Positions 28,562 to 38,019 of a stretch of DNA of 64,000 nucleotides are shown here, one piece after another (position 1 is the first letter of the stretch; each line of letters begins with the position of its first letter). Source of the stretch: Schauerella fraxinea (GTDB lineage Bacteria > Pseudomonadota > Gammaproteobacteria > Burkholderiales > Burkholderiaceae_B); the NCBI GenBank assembly GCA_030849965.1, contig JAVDKL010000001.1, positions 620,001 to 684,000 on the forward strand. The letters run 5' to 3'. Under the pieces are notes generated by a model, which saw only the letters and a program-made list of their open reading frames with translations, was not told the origin of the DNA and made no database searches. The position numbers and the translations under genes are program-made.

Positions 28562-29581
28562 GCGCGTGTTGGAAATATCGGCGCGCACCACACTACCCTG
28601 CATCAAGCTCATGATATCTATGAGCTTTTTCGCGTAGTTAGGATCGGTGGCGTAGCCTGCCGCTTGAATTTTGTGCGCAGCGTCGACTGCGTTGCGCGCC
28701 GTCGTCACTGACTCGTATCGTGGGCTGTTGCCGATCAGGCGGGCGTAGTCGGTGAACGACTCCTCGTAGGAGTTGTAAGCGCGGAACGGCTGGATCATCT
28801 TGCGCGGCACGCCATCCACAAACTCGGTGGTCATCACGTTGACGACCTTGCCCGACCAGTTAGACCCAGCCTTGATGCCAAACAGGTTGTAGGAGGTCGA
28901 GCCGTTCTCATGCTTGATTTCGCGCTTGCCCCAGCCCGATTCGAGTGCAGCCTGACCAAGAATCAGACGCGCCGGCACACCGCTATCTTCGGCGGCCACA
29001 TTTGCCGCATCGCGCATACGAGACACAAATGCCACGACATGATCAGGTGCGCCGTCGGCGGCGGCGTCTGCACGATCGCCAGGACGATTGCGCTCGAGTA
29101 CTTGCAACAGCGCCGAGATGCTCGGCATGCTTCCCTCTTCCGGATTGAACGCGCTATCGACTCGCAGTTTGCGTGCAAGCAATCCCGCGGGCGAATTGGC
29201 TTCGGGGCTGCCGTCTGGCGTCGCGTTCTTGTCGTCGACTTCGGTTTGCAATGTGCCGCTATTTCCCTGCATCTGGCGCAATAACGCCTGAGCTAGACCA
29301 ATCCCGGGATCCGCCAGCTGCAATGCCAACTGCTCGTCGGCCATCGATTGCACCATGCTCGTCTGGTCGGTATCGAGCATCCCCGATTTGGGCATGGCCT
29401 GCCGCATCTGCTTGAGCATCATCTGCAGATAGAGCGCCTCGAACTGCTGCGCAACCTTGGCCTGATGTGCGGCGCCGGTGGGACTTTCACGCACTTCGCG
29501 CTTCAGGTCCGACAAGGCGGTCATATCGAAAACCGAACGCTGACCACCCGTGGAGGTAAGCGGATTGCTCGATATCGCCAT
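28559..29581 (-). CDS. flgJ: Rod assembly protein and peptidoglycan hydrolase FlgJ
   Basis: A 340-aa bifunctional protein: an N-terminal rod-capping domain (about 35-110; QFEALYLQMMLKQMRQAMP) and a C-terminal glucosaminidase domain (about 185-330) with the catalytic region GQAALESGWGKRE and YNLFGIKAG. It opens the murein layer for the growing rod. Two-domain FlgJ is typical of beta- and gammaproteobacteria. Confidence 0.95.
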   Translation of the reverse strand: MAISSNPLTSTGGQRSVFDMTALSDLKREVRESPTGAAHQAKVAQQFEALYLQMMLKQMRQAMPKSGMLDTDQTSMVQSMADEQLALQLADPGIGLAQALLRQMQGNSGTLQTEVDDKNATPDGSPEANSPAGLLARKLRVDSAFNPEEGSMPSISALLQVLERNRPGDRADAAADGAPDHVVAFVSRMRDAANVAAEDSGVPARLILGQAALESGWGKREIKHENGSTSYNLFGIKAGSNWSGKVVNVMTTEFVDGVPRKMIQPFRAYNSYEESFTDYARLIGNSPRYESVTTARNAVDAAHKIQAAGYATDPNYAKKLIDIMSLMQGSVVRADISNTR

Positions 29582-29583
29582 GA

Positions 29584-30765
29584 TTAGATGATTTCCAGTT
29601 CGGCGCGCAGGGCGCCGGCGGTTTGCATCGCCTGCAGGATCGACAGTAAATCCTGAGGCGTGGCGCCGAGCGCATTAAGCGCCTTGACCACATCGGCAAG
29701 ATTGGCGCTGGTACTTACGCGCTGCAACGAACCGTTGTCCTGCCGGATCTCGATTTGCGTGTTGGGAACCACGACCGTCTGGCCGCCACCAAAAGGCGTA
29801 TTGGGCTGGGAAACTTCGTTTGTGCGATTGATGATGACCGACAAGTTGCCATGCGCCACGGCGGCTTCTTCAATCATGACCGTTCGGTTCATGACGACCG
29901 AGCCCGTGCGCGCATTAATGATCACCTTGGCCGCAGCGGCGGCGCGCGTGACCTGAAGATTTTCGACCTGCGACAAGAATGCCGCCTGAGCCGAGGGCTC
30001 ATACGGCCCGCGCAATTGAATGACGCGGCCATCCATGGCTTGCGCAGTACCATTGCCAAACTGACGATTCAGGGCTGCGACCGCATTCTGCGTGGTGCCG
30101 AAGTCCGTCGTATTCATCTCGAGATACATCAGCCCATCGGAGGCAAAGCGTGTGGGCACACTGCGCTCGACAATGGCACCGGCCGTGATTCGGCCGCCAT
30201 TCAACTGATTGATCTGCACGCTCGATCCGCCAGCCGAAGCCCCCGCGCCACCCACCAGGATGTTGCCCTGTGCGATCGCGTACACCTGGCTATCTGCCCC
30301 CTTCAATGGCGTCATGAGCAGCGTGCCGCCCCGCAAGCTCTTTGCGTTACCCATCGACGACACGTTGATGTCGAGGGTTTGACCAGGCCGGGCAAATGCC
30401 GGCAGCGTGGCCGTGACCATGACGGCTGCTACGTTCTTGAGCTGCATATTGCTGTTGGGCGGCAAGGTGATGCCCAATTGCGACAGCATGTTCGTCAGGC
30501 TTTGCTGCGTAAACGGCGTCTGGCGTACTTGGTCGCCGCTGCCGTCAAGTCCAACGACAAGGCCGTATCCGATCAGTTGATTGCCCCGCACGCCTTGTAG
30601 CGACGACAGATCCTTCAAGCGCTCGGCCTGCGCCGGTGTCGCGGCGACGAGACCCGCGAGCGTTGCGCAGACAAGCACCGTTGCGAGGTGCTGCGCGGCG
30701 CCGATTGTCCGGCGGCTGAACATGGACGAGAGTGACATGAGCGACGACATGGTTGCCGATAACAT
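29584..30765 (-). CDS. flgI: Flagellar P-ring protein FlgI
   Basis: A 393-aa periplasmic ring protein: signal peptide ending near TPAQA, then [45 protein letters not shown] and the C-terminal [19 protein letters not shown] take the ATG at 30765, overlapping the flgH stop (TAATG). Several downstream ATGs (30750, 30741, 30723) give a more usual signal-peptide length and none has a good ribosome site, so the exact start is uncertain. Confidence 0.93.
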   Translation of the reverse strand: MLSATMSSLMSLSSMFSRRTIGAAQHLATVLVCATLAGLVAATPAQAERLKDLSSLQGVRGNQLIGYGLVVGLDGSGDQVRQTPFTQQSLTNMLSQLGITLPPNSNMQLKNVAAVMVTATLPAFARPGQTLDINVSSMGNAKSLRGGTLLMTPLKGADSQVYAIAQGNILVGGAGASAGGSSVQINQLNGGRITAGAIVERSVPTRFASDGLMYLEMNTTDFGTTQNAVAALNRQFGNGTAQAMDGRVIQLRGPYEPSAQAAFLSQVENLQVTRAAAAAKVIINARTGSVVMNRTVMIEEAAVAHGNLSVIINRTNEVSQPNTPFGGGQTVVVPNTQIEIRQDNGSLQRVSTSANLADVVKALNALGATPQDLLSILQAMQTAGALRAELEII

Positions 30766-31451
30766 TAGAACGGGGAAGCCAACAGGAAGAATCGTTGCAG
30801 CCATCCCATGGTCTGCACCTCATCCATGATGCCCTTGCTGCGATACTCGATGCGCGCATCGGCGACCTGCGTCGACGACACCGTATTGGCACCACTGATG
30901 GAGCGCGGGTCGACGACCCCTGAGAATCGAACGTACTCACTGCCGCGATTGATGGCGATCTGTTTCTCGCCGGCAACTTGAAGGTTGCCATTGCCGAGCA
31001 CCCCTACCACTGTCGTGGTGAGCGTGCCGGTGAAGGTGTTGTTTGCGCGAGAATCGCCCGTGCCTTCCATCGTATTGCTGCCCGATGCATCGGTATCGAG
31101 CTTGGCATTGGCCCAGCTGTCCATGAATCCTGGTGCGGCGCCCACACCAAGACTGGCTGCACCTGTGCGGCTCGTGTTCGTCGCAACGTTCTTCGCTGCA
31201 TTCGTGCGTTCATTCAGAACGACGGTCACAATATCGCCCACATTGCGCGGACGACGATCCTCGAACAGCGGATAGCTGCCGTAGACCGTAGGCTGATAGA
31301 TCGACCCGGTAGGCTGCTGCGGCGGGAACGGCGCCGGCGGAATCGCCGTGGTCGGCCCTTCCACGACGGGCTCGGGCGGAATCAAAGCGCAGCCGGTCAT
31401 CAAGGACAACAGTCCAATTGTTAACCCAGCGCGCAATAGACGCGTATTCAT
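30765..31451 (-). CDS. flgH: Flagellar L-ring lipoprotein FlgH
   Basis: A 228-aa outer-membrane lipoprotein with lipobox LMTGC (Cys21), the [22 protein letters not shown] segment, [16 protein letters not shown] and [15 protein letters not shown]. It forms the L ring with the P ring below it. The start overlaps the flgG stop by one base (TGATG). Confidence 0.95.
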   Translation of the reverse strand: MNTRLLRAGLTIGLLSLMTGCALIPPEPVVEGPTTAIPPAPFPPQQPTGSIYQPTVYGSYPLFEDRRPRNVGDIVTVVLNERTNAAKNVATNTSRTGAASLGVGAAPGFMDSWANAKLDTDASGSNTMEGTGDSRANNTFTGTLTTTVVGVLGNGNLQVAGEKQIAINRGSEYVRFSGVVDPRSISGANTVSSTQVADARIEYRSKGIMDEVQTMGWLQRFFLLASPF

Positions 31452-32236
31452 CAGAGCTGCGTCAGACGCGCAAGCATCTGGTCCGAAGTTTGAACGGCCT
31501 TGCTGTTCATTTCATAAGCGCGCTGCGTCGTGATCATGTTGACCAGTTCTTCGGCAACGTTGACGTTCGAGGTTTCAATGTACTTCTGGAACAATTGACC
31601 GGCGCCATCGACACCGGCTTGCAGCACGTTGGCCGGGCCTGAGGCATCGGTTTCAACGTAGAGGTTCTCACCCACGTTCTGCAAGCCCGTTTCGTTGATG
31701 AACGTGGCCAGCTGCATCTGACCTACTTGCACGCTTTGGCCCGTTGCACCCGGCTGCGTGACCGAAACGGTGCCGTCCTTGCCGATCGTGATTTCCTGGG
31801 CGTTATCCGGGATGTTGATCGGAGGCTGCACCACGTAACCGCCTGCCGTTACCAACTGGCCTTCACTGTTGCGCGCCAATTCGCCGTCGCGGGTGTACGC
31901 CTGCGTGCCATCCGGCAACTCGACTTGCAGGAAGCCTTTGCCGTTGATGGCAACGCTCAACGAGCTCCCCGTCAATTTCATGTCGCCCTGTGTGTGGACG
32001 CGCTCGGTGGATGCGACGCGCGCACCCGAACCCAGTTGCAGGCCCGTTGGCAGTTGGGCCGTGTCGCCCACCTGGGCGCCCGGCTGACGCATCGTCTGAT
32101 ACATCAAATCCTGAAATACCGCGCGACCTTGCTTGAAGCCGTTGGTGTTGACGTTGGCCAAGTTGTTGGAAATAACATCCATAGCCGTCTGTTGGCTTTC
32201 CAGACCGGTCTTGGCAATCCAAAGGGCGCGCATCAT
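31451..32236 (-). CDS. flgG: Distal rod protein FlgG
   Basis: A 261-aa rod protein with the FlgE/F/G N-terminal signature [18 protein letters not shown] and the C-terminal [24 protein letters not shown]. It forms the distal rod through the P and L rings. Length equals that of E. coli FlgG (260). Confidence 0.96.
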   Translation of the reverse strand: MMRALWIAKTGLESQQTAMDVISNNLANVNTNGFKQGRAVFQDLMYQTMRQPGAQVGDTAQLPTGLQLGSGARVASTERVHTQGDMKLTGSSLSVAINGKGFLQVELPDGTQAYTRDGELARNSEGQLVTAGGYVVQPPINIPDNAQEITIGKDGTVSVTQPGATGQSVQVGQMQLATFINETGLQNVGENLYVETDASGPANVLQAGVDGAGQLFQKYIETSNVNVAEELVNMITTQRAYEMNSKAVQTSDQMLARLTQL

Positions 32237-32342
32237 GATGAGAAATCCTTAAGGGGTGGCGGTGATCGCCACCGCGGCAATACTGTTCAAAAGAAAAAGG
32301 GTTCGCAGGGTGTGCGCACGCGGGTGGCGGCGCGCCTGCGGA

Positions 32343-33104
32343 TTAACCGCTGACGGACAGCAGGCCGTTGGCACGCTGCTCATTCGCGTCGACATTTTTC
32401 AATACCTGCATCTGCATTTCGTACCGGCGCGAGTTTTCGATCATGCCCACCATGGACGAGATCGGATTTGCATTGCTGCCTTCCAACACGCCAGACGTGA
32501 CCTTGAGCGTTGCGTCGGCTTGCTGCGCCGGCAACGTTTGACCTTGCGCGTCCACGGTACGGAACAAGCCGTCATCGCCGTGAATCATGGCCGTGGCAGG
32601 CGGATTGACGAGCTTCAACCTTCCGAGGTTGAGAATCGTGTTGGGCGGGTCGCCGGCGCCAACGGCGGTAATCGTGCCGTCGGAGGCAATCGTCAATGAC
32701 GCGCCAGGCGGCACTTCGATCGGCGCATTCTGCTCGGACAACACCGGCTGCCCCTGGGCGTTTTGCAGAAGATTGTTGAATCCCACCTGCAGCGCGCCGT
32801 TGCGGCTGTATGCCTCGCCGTCGGGCGTTTGAAACGTAAACCAACCGTCGCCGTTCAAGGCCACATCGAGCGCGCGGCCGGTCGATTGCATCGGCCCGAC
32901 CGCAAAACTGTGACCTGGAGTCGACGCCACGGTCGCAACACGCGTCGAGTAGCTGTCGCCGTCGCCCATGGGCACCGACCGGTACATCGCGATCTGCTCG
33001 CGAAAACCCGGCGTGCTGGCGTTGGCCATGTTGTTGGTCAACACCGCTTGGTGCTCCATCAAACGGCTTGCGCCGTTCATGGAGGTGTAGATAATGCGAT
33101 CCAT
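32343..33104 (-). CDS. flgF: Proximal rod protein FlgF
   Basis: A 253-aa rod protein of the same family as FlgG, starting MDRIIYTSMNGASRLMEHQ with VLTNNMANASTPGFREQ, and ending with the usual MVGMIENSRRYEMQ helix. It precedes flgG with a 106-bp gap that holds no feature I can name. Confidence 0.95.
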   Translation of the reverse strand: MDRIIYTSMNGASRLMEHQAVLTNNMANASTPGFREQIAMYRSVPMGDGDSYSTRVATVASTPGHSFAVGPMQSTGRALDVALNGDGWFTFQTPDGEAYSRNGALQVGFNNLLQNAQGQPVLSEQNAPIEVPPGASLTIASDGTITAVGAGDPPNTILNLGRLKLVNPPATAMIHGDDGLFRTVDAQGQTLPAQQADATLKVTSGVLEGSNANPISSMVGMIENSRRYEMQMQVLKNVDANEQRANGLLSVSG

Positions 33105-33139
33105 GCGTCAGCTCCGTAGCGTGCTCGTGTCGGTCAAAA

Positions 33140-34348
33140 TTAACGAATCTGCAGCAGCGTTTGCAGCACTTGATCTTGAGTCTTGATCGTTTGTGCGTTG
33201 GCCTGATAGGTCCGTTGCGCGATGATCATGTTGACCAATTCGTCACTCGTATTGACGTTGGAGGCCTCGAGCTTGCCGCCGGTGATGGTCGACAGGCTGT
33301 TCGTGCCCGGCTGACCCAAAACCGGCTGACCCGATTCGGGCGACTCGGACCAGGCGTTCCCGCCGATCGGCGTCAAGCCCATTTCGTTATTGAAACGTGC
33401 CAACGCGACGGTGCCGATCACGGTTTTGGCGCCCGACGAATACGAAGCCACGATGCTGCCGTCCGCCCCGACGGCCAAACCGCTGAACGTACCGGACGCA
33501 TTACCGTTGGGCAGCGGCGTGTTGCTGAAGTCGCCAGCGAACTGGGTGACTTTGCCGTAGTTGAAAGCGATCGTCATATCATCGGCCGGCGACGTCGTGC
33601 CACCCGGGTTGGGGAACGTCATCGACACGGGCGTAAGCGGCGCGACGATCGTACCGTTCTCGTCGAACGTCAATTGCTGCGGCGTACCCTGCACGCGCTC
33701 CGTACCGTCCAGCACGTAACGCACCTCATAAACGCTGTTGCCGCCGGCGCCTTCACGCTTGATGAAGTACTGGTCCATCGTGTGACCATTACCCAGCGAG
33801 TCGTACACCGTCATCGTTGCACGGTTCGTGTACGTATCGGCATTGGTGATGTCGAACGCAGGCGTAGCGGGAATCGGCGTGGCACCCGCACGCAGGTTGG
33901 CCGTCAATTGTGCTGTGGTTGTAGCCGTAGGTGCGACATCGCCGAGCGCCAATTGCAGCTGCACGGGATCTTGACCGACGCCCCCGCCGGGATAACCGGT
34001 CAGGCGTTGACCCAACGCGTTGACCACATAGTTATCTTTGTCCAGGCCGAATTCGCCGTTGCGCGAATACACCACGCCGCCGGTCGTATCTTGAAGCCGG
34101 AAAAAGCCCTTGTCGTTCAACGCCATGTTGAGCGAGCCATTACCTTCAACGATCGAGCCGGTGGCGAAGCGCTGGTTGATGGCCGCGACCTGCACACCAA
34201 GACCCACGCGCGACGTGGCATACACGTCGGCGAACGAGGCGGTGGCGGCTTTGAAGCCGATCGTCGAGGCGTTGGCAATGTTATTGCCGATCACGTCCAG
34301 GTTTTGCGATGCAGCGTTCAGTCCGCTGAGTCCTTGTCCGAAGCCCAT
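33140..34348 (-). CDS. flgE: Flagellar hook protein FlgE
   Basis: A 402-aa hook subunit: the N-terminal GLSGLNAASQNLDVIGNNIA segment, a central variable hook domain (with TNRATMTVYDSLGNGHTMDQYF), and the C-terminal LEASNVNTSDELVNMIIAQRTYQ. Hook length is set by FliK. Position and length are normal. Confidence 0.96.
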   Translation of the reverse strand: MGFGQGLSGLNAASQNLDVIGNNIANASTIGFKAATASFADVYATSRVGLGVQVAAINQRFATGSIVEGNGSLNMALNDKGFFRLQDTTGGVVYSRNGEFGLDKDNYVVNALGQRLTGYPGGGVGQDPVQLQLALGDVAPTATTTAQLTANLRAGATPIPATPAFDITNADTYTNRATMTVYDSLGNGHTMDQYFIKREGAGGNSVYEVRYVLDGTERVQGTPQQLTFDENGTIVAPLTPVSMTFPNPGGTTSPADDMTIAFNYGKVTQFAGDFSNTPLPNGNASGTFSGLAVGADGSIVASYSSGAKTVIGTVALARFNNEMGLTPIGGNAWSESPESGQPVLGQPGTNSLSTITGGKLEASNVNTSDELVNMIIAQRTYQANAQTIKTQDQVLQTLLQIR

Positions 34349-34419
34349 GTCGGTATCTCTCTTAAAAGGTATTGATGACTACGCGATCGGCGCAGTGCGT
34401 AGAAAATGGGGGAAGCCGT

Positions 34420-35133
34420 TTAACTGCCGAAAACCTTGCGCACGTCTGCCACGCTAACCTGACCGTTCAGCCCCAGATCAAGCGTGGCGCCCGTCGAGGT
34501 GTACGAGAGACTATCGACCTTGGCGTACTTCAATACTTCCGTGGAGGCGATCGCGGCACCCGCGCTATCCTCGGCGGTTACCGCAACCTGATACTTGCCG
34601 TCGGCTGCGGGCGTCTTGCCATCGGTGAGGCCGTCCCATTCGACTGTGGCAATACCGGCGCTCACGTTTTCCAAAGTTATGGTGCGCACGAGGTTGCCTG
34701 CGGCGTCGCTGATCTTGACCGTTACCTTGGCGGCACCGGTCGTCAAGTCCAGCCCGATCGGCGTCGCCTCGCGTTTCGTAGGATCGGCGGGATCGCTGCC
34801 CAACAGGACGTCAGTGCCGGGCACGAAAACGTTCTTGCCAATCATGCCTTGCGCCGCCAAGCCTTGCGACACACCTACCTGTCCCGACACGATGGCCATC
34901 GTTGCATTGAGCTTCTCAATGCCTTCAACGGTGGAGATCTGCGCGAGCTGGGTCGTCATCTGCGCGTTATCCATCGGATTGAGCGGATCCTGGTTTTTCA
35001 ATTGCTCCACGAGCAACTTGAGAAACTGATCCTTCATGTCGGACGACGTGGAGGTGTTTCTTTGCGCATCTGCCTGGGCAGCCAAAGCGGCCACTGCGGC
35101 ATTTTGATCGGTCGAAGAAGTAACGACGGCCAT
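34420..35133 (-). CDS. flgD: Hook cap / hook assembly protein FlgD
   Basis: A 237-aa secreted scaffold: the N-terminal export and binding part (KDQFLKLLVEQLKNQDPLNPM, broken here as a known signature, and NAQMTTQLAQISTVEGIEKLN), then a FlgD Ig-like region with ATVEWDGLTDGKT. It caps the growing hook and is discarded later. Confidence 0.95.
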   Translation of the reverse strand: MAVVTSSTDQNAAVAALAAQADAQRNTSTSSDMKDQFLKLLVEQLKNQDPLNPMDNAQMTTQLAQISTVEGIEKLNATMAIVSGQVGVSQGLAAQGMIGKNVFVPGTDVLLGSDPADPTKREATPIGLDLTTGAAKVTVKISDAAGNLVRTITLENVSAGIATVEWDGLTDGKTPAADGKYQVAVTAEDSAGAAIASTEVLKYAKVDSLSYTSTGATLDLGLNGQVSVADVRKVFGS

Positions 35134-35165
35134 GGTGTATTCCGAAAATCTTTTGTTGATCGGGC

Positions 35166-35582
35166 TTATTGCCCGATGGTGAGCGTCTTTTGCATCAACG
35201 CTTTTGCGGTGTTCAGCACTTCGACGTTGGCCTGATACGAGCGCGAGGCGGAAATCATGTTGACCGTTTCAGCCACGGTATCGACGTTGGGCATCGTGAC
35301 GTAGCCGGTCTCGTCGGCCAAGGGATGCGTTGGCTGATACAGCCGTTTCATCGGCGCGTTGTCTTGCATGATGCTGGCGACCTGCACACCGCCCACTTCC
35401 TGACCGAAGGTCTGCCCCGGCGTGGGCGCAACCTGGAAAATCACCTGGCGAGCGCGGAACGGCTGTCCGTCGGGACCCACCGCGCTGTCGGCGTTCGCCA
35501 TGTTGCTGGCCGACACGTTCATCCGTTGCGATTGCGCGGTCAGCGCCGAACCGGCGATATCGAAAACACTCATCAGTGCCAT
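35166..35582 (-). CDS. flgC: Proximal rod protein FlgC
   Basis: A 138-aa rod protein: [25 protein letters not shown] at the N-terminus (family signature of rod proteins) and [25 protein letters not shown] at the C-terminus. It lies 15 bases after flgB. Confidence 0.96.
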   Translation of the reverse strand: MALMSVFDIAGSALTAQSQRMNVSASNMANADSAVGPDGQPFRARQVIFQVAPTPGQTFGQEVGGVQVASIMQDNAPMKRLYQPTHPLADETGYVTMPNVDTVAETVNMISASRSYQANVEVLNTAKALMQKTLTIGQ

Positions 35583-35597
35583 GGTGGTCTTTCGTCC

Positions 35598-36005
35598 TTA
35601 CTCTTGAATGGCCGACAGCATCGTGCGGATCTTTCCGGAGACGAATTGCAGGCTGCTCTGATATTTGAGGGTGTTGTCCGCGAACTGCACGCGTTCGTTA
35701 TCCATCTCGACCGTGTTGCCGTCGAGCGTGGCTTGGTAAGGCGTGCGATACAGCAGATCCGCCGGGCCGCTGGTGACGGCTGATGCGGGAATGTGACGTG
35801 CCGAGGTCAGCGTGAGATGTGTTTCGCTCAAACGCTTCTGACCGCCCATGGCGTTCTGCATCGCTGTTTTGAAATCGAAGTCACGTGCTTTGAAGTTGGG
35901 CGTATCCGCATTGGCGATGTTCGACGACAGCACTTCCTGACGCTGGGCGCGAAGCTCAAGCGAGTTTTGAAAAAAGCTGAGATCGTTGCTGATCCGGTCT
36001 AGCAT
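35598..36005 (-). CDS. flgB: Proximal rod protein FlgB
   Basis: A 135-aa rod protein with QEVLSSNIANADTPNFKARDFDF and the C-terminal DNTLKYQSSLQFVSGKI helix. The ATG at 36005 has AAGGA ten bases upstream and matches the family start; an upstream in-frame ATG would add 16 unlikely residues. It is first of the flgBCDEFGHIJ run. Confidence 0.95.
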   Translation of the reverse strand: MLDRISNDLSFFQNSLELRAQRQEVLSSNIANADTPNFKARDFDFKTAMQNAMGGQKRLSETHLTLTSARHIPASAVTSGPADLLYRTPYQATLDGNTVEMDNERVQFADNTLKYQSSLQFVSGKIRTMLSAIQE

Positions 36006-36193
36006 GCGTCGATATCCTTGGGCTTGAGGGCGCTGCGCTCTGGTGCCCGACATTCGGACACCGCCGCGTTACCCCGGCTTTTTCGATGGAGGAATCATAG
36101 GTGGCCGCGATGCAAGACAATCAAATGAACAAGCGGCTGATTCCTCGCCAATTCGACTATTGACGGTTTGCAGCGATCGATAAAATTCTTGTT
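36006..36193. promoter_or_regulatory. Divergent flgB / flgA control region
   Basis: 188 bp between divergent genes, expected to hold FlhDC-dependent class II promoters for both. A TTGACG (36160-36165) with TAAAAT (36181-36186) at 15-base spacing points toward flgA, but it sits so close to the ATG that I give it little weight. Confidence 0.4.
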
Positions 36194-36913
36194 ATGAATC
36201 GATCAGCCCATTTCCTTCTGGTAGCCGCGCTCTCCACCCTTGGTAGCGCTACCTCGGTCAATGCCGCGCCCGTTACGGTCAGCACAGCGCCGGACGAGGC
36301 AGCCATGGCTGCCGTCGAGACATTTCTCAAGCAGGAGGCCGCGCGCGTACCCGGCTACACGGGGCGAGCGGAGATCAGCGTCGATCGTCCGCGAAGTGCG
36401 GACTTGGCGGCATGCGACGCCCTGCAGGCCTTTTTGCCTCCCGGCGCGAAGCTGCGCTCACGCACTTCGGTTGGTTTGCGTTGCACCGCACCCGCCTCAT
36501 GGACAACGTATGTGCAAGCCACCCTGAGCGTCCCCATTCAGTATTTCGTGGCGGCGCGTCCGGTGGCGTCAGGGCAGCGTCTGAGCATGGACGACCTGGA
36601 GTCGCGGGAAGGCGATGCGCTTCGTCTCCCCTTCGGCGCCGTCACCGATCCGTCAACCCTGGTGGGCATGACGGCGACCAGCCGGATGACTGCGGGACGC
36701 CCGATCCGCGCGAACGGCCTGCGCAGCGCCGATTCCGTGGTCCGCGGACAACAAGTGCGCATTACCGCGCGTGGACCCGGATTTGTGGTCAACAGTGACG
36801 GGCATGCGCTCGAGACGGCACCTCCCGGCGGCACCGTTCAGGTTCGAACGGCCTCCGGCCAAACCCTCACCGGCATCGTCCAACGCTCGGGCGTCGTCGA
36901 AATACCGATTTGA
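36194..36913 (+). CDS. flgA: P-ring assembly chaperone FlgA
   Basis: A 239-aa periplasmic chaperone for FlgI: signal peptide about 1-25, then a SAF-domain region (YFVAARPVASGQRLSMDDLE, ADSVVRGQQVRITARGPGF) and the C-terminal VQVRTASGQTLTGIVQRSGVVEI. No Shine-Dalgarno is obvious before the ATG. Confidence 0.93.
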   Translation: MNRSAHFLLVAALSTLGSATSVNAAPVTVSTAPDEAAMAAVETFLKQEAARVPGYTGRAEISVDRPRSADLAACDALQAFLPPGAKLRSRTSVGLRCTAPASWTTYVQATLSVPIQYFVAARPVASGQRLSMDDLESREGDALRLPFGAVTDPSTLVGMTATSRMTAGRPIRANGLRSADSVVRGQQVRITARGPGFVVNSDGHALETAPPGGTVQVRTASGQTLTGIVQRSGVVEIPI

Positions 36914-36927
36914 GATCGCCCAACACC

Positions 36928-36954
36928 TAAAGTTTCTCTACAATCTGCCGTAAT
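36928..36954 (+). promoter_or_regulatory. Sigma-28 (FliA) promoter of flgMN
   Basis: TAAAGTTT (36928-36935), 11 bases, GCCGTAAT (36947-36954). The -35 half is identical to the E. coli FliA consensus and the -10 is close. It begins 14 bases after flgA and drives flgM, so the anti-sigma factor can be made from a FliA promoter. Confidence 0.9.
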
Positions 36955-37015
36955 CCATGGCAAGCGGATATCGGGTTGAACTATTTTTACCCGTCCTTGC
37001 CCTGCGGAGTCTATC

Positions 37016-37297
37016 TTGAAGATCAATGCCTCGACACCTCGTGTCGCCGTCCCCTCGGAACTCGTCAGCTCGCGTAGCGAGTCGGTTTCCGGCGCGCAGA
37101 GCGTAAGCACAGGAAGCGCGCAAGTTGCCCTTAGCGCCGCGTCCCGTCGCATGCTGGCCCTGCAGGATGGCAGCAATGATATCGACGTCGAACGTGTGGC
37201 GGCCATCCGCGATGCGATCGCGTCGGGTCAATTCAAGATCGACACTAGCCGGATTGCGGATGGATTGATAGCCACCGCCCGTGACCTGCTTAAATAA
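37016..37297 (+). CDS. flgM: Anti-sigma-28 factor FlgM
   Basis: A 93-aa protein, disordered at the N-terminus, with the FliA-binding C-terminal helices (DIDVERVAAIRDAIASGQFKID, in family-conserved form, and TSRIADGLIATARDLL). It holds FliA inactive and is secreted through the finished hook. It starts at TTG with GGAG six bases upstream, an uncommon start that could lower its output. Confidence 0.92.
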   Translation: MKINASTPRVAVPSELVSSRSESVSGAQSVSTGSAQVALSAASRRMLALQDGSNDIDVERVAAIRDAIASGQFKIDTSRIADGLIATARDLLK

Positions 37298-37302
37298 ACT
37301 CA

Positions 37303-37785
37303 ATGACCGCATCCATAGACCGACTCGTAGAAACCATTCAAACTGAATCAACCGCCCTTGACCGTTTCGTTACGATCCTGGAAGCGGAACGGGCGATCCT
37401 CGGACAGCGCGACAAGCTTTCCGAGCTTGACAGCATCACTCACAGCAAGGCAGCGCTCTCCGAAGAGCTGGCGGCCTGCGCTGTCAAACGCAACGAGATC
37501 TTGACCGAACTGGGTGAGGCCCAGGGCTACAAGGGCATGAATGCCATTGCGGACGGCAATGCTGCCGTCGCCTCGGCGTGGGCTTACTTGCAGGACGTGG
37601 CCGTTCAGGCCAATCAATTGAATTCGGGCAACGGCGCAATTGTGCAGGTGCACTTGAGCGATACGCAGCAAGCCCTCGAGGCATTGCGCGCGTTGTCGAC
37701 GGGTGGCTCCCCGGGTGGCGCCGTATATGACGCGCGCGGTCGCTCACAATCGACCACCACGCGCCGAGGCATCGTCGCCGGCTGA
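37303..37785 (+). CDS. flgN: Export chaperone FlgN
   Basis: A 160-aa helical cytoplasmic chaperone for FlgK and FlgL. The typical pattern LVETIQTESTALDRFVTILEAERAIL and the later LAACAVKRNEIL is visible, and it follows flgM by five bases as in most proteobacteria. Low motif content makes synteny important for the call. Confidence 0.88.
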   Translation: MTASIDRLVETIQTESTALDRFVTILEAERAILGQRDKLSELDSITHSKAALSEELAACAVKRNEILTELGEAQGYKGMNAIADGNAAVASAWAYLQDVAVQANQLNSGNGAIVQVHLSDTQQALEALRALSTGGSPGGAVYDARGRSQSTTTRRGIVAG

Positions 37786-38005
37786 CGATGCAGGCGCGCG
37801 CCGGGCATGGCACGCGCACAGACCGAACGTTAAAAAGCATAAGGGGCGGAATATCCGCCCCTTATGCCTTGCTATCGCCGTATCCCGCCACCTATCCTAT
37901 TCGGCCGCCGATCCTATTCGGCCGCCGATCCTATCAAGCCGCTGACCTCATCCCGCTGCTGACCTTCCGCTGCCGACTTCCGCTGCCGACTTCCGGCGGC
38001 CGATC
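37786..38005. other. Gap between flgN and flhF: hairpin plus degenerate tandem repeats
   Basis: 220 bp between converging operons with no gene. It contains the strong hairpin at 37837-37867 and most of the 17-bp repeat array at 37894-38019. Confidence 0.7.
37832..37867 (-). terminator. Intrinsic terminator downstream of flhF operon
   Basis: A perfect 14-bp stem (GCATAAGGGGCGGA at 37837-37850 and its complement at 37854-37867) has a 3-base loop. On the minus strand it is followed by TTTTT, so it ends the flhBAF transcript; the stem may also stop flgMN transcripts. Confidence 0.85.
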
Positions 38006-38019
38006 TTATCCCGCGGCCG
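37894..38019. repeat. Degenerate tandem repeat, about 17-bp unit, running over the flhF stop
   Basis: ATCCTATTCGGCCGCCG occurs twice without change (37894-37910, 37911-37927), followed by about six diverged units of 13-17 bp ending CCGCTG, CTGCCG or GCGGCCG. The last unit covers the flhF stop (38006-38008) and its final codons. Confidence 0.8.

Noticed and set aside
33161-34375. 404-codon plus-strand frame opposite flgE
   Set aside because: Antisense of flgE; Arg/Val-rich with no motif.
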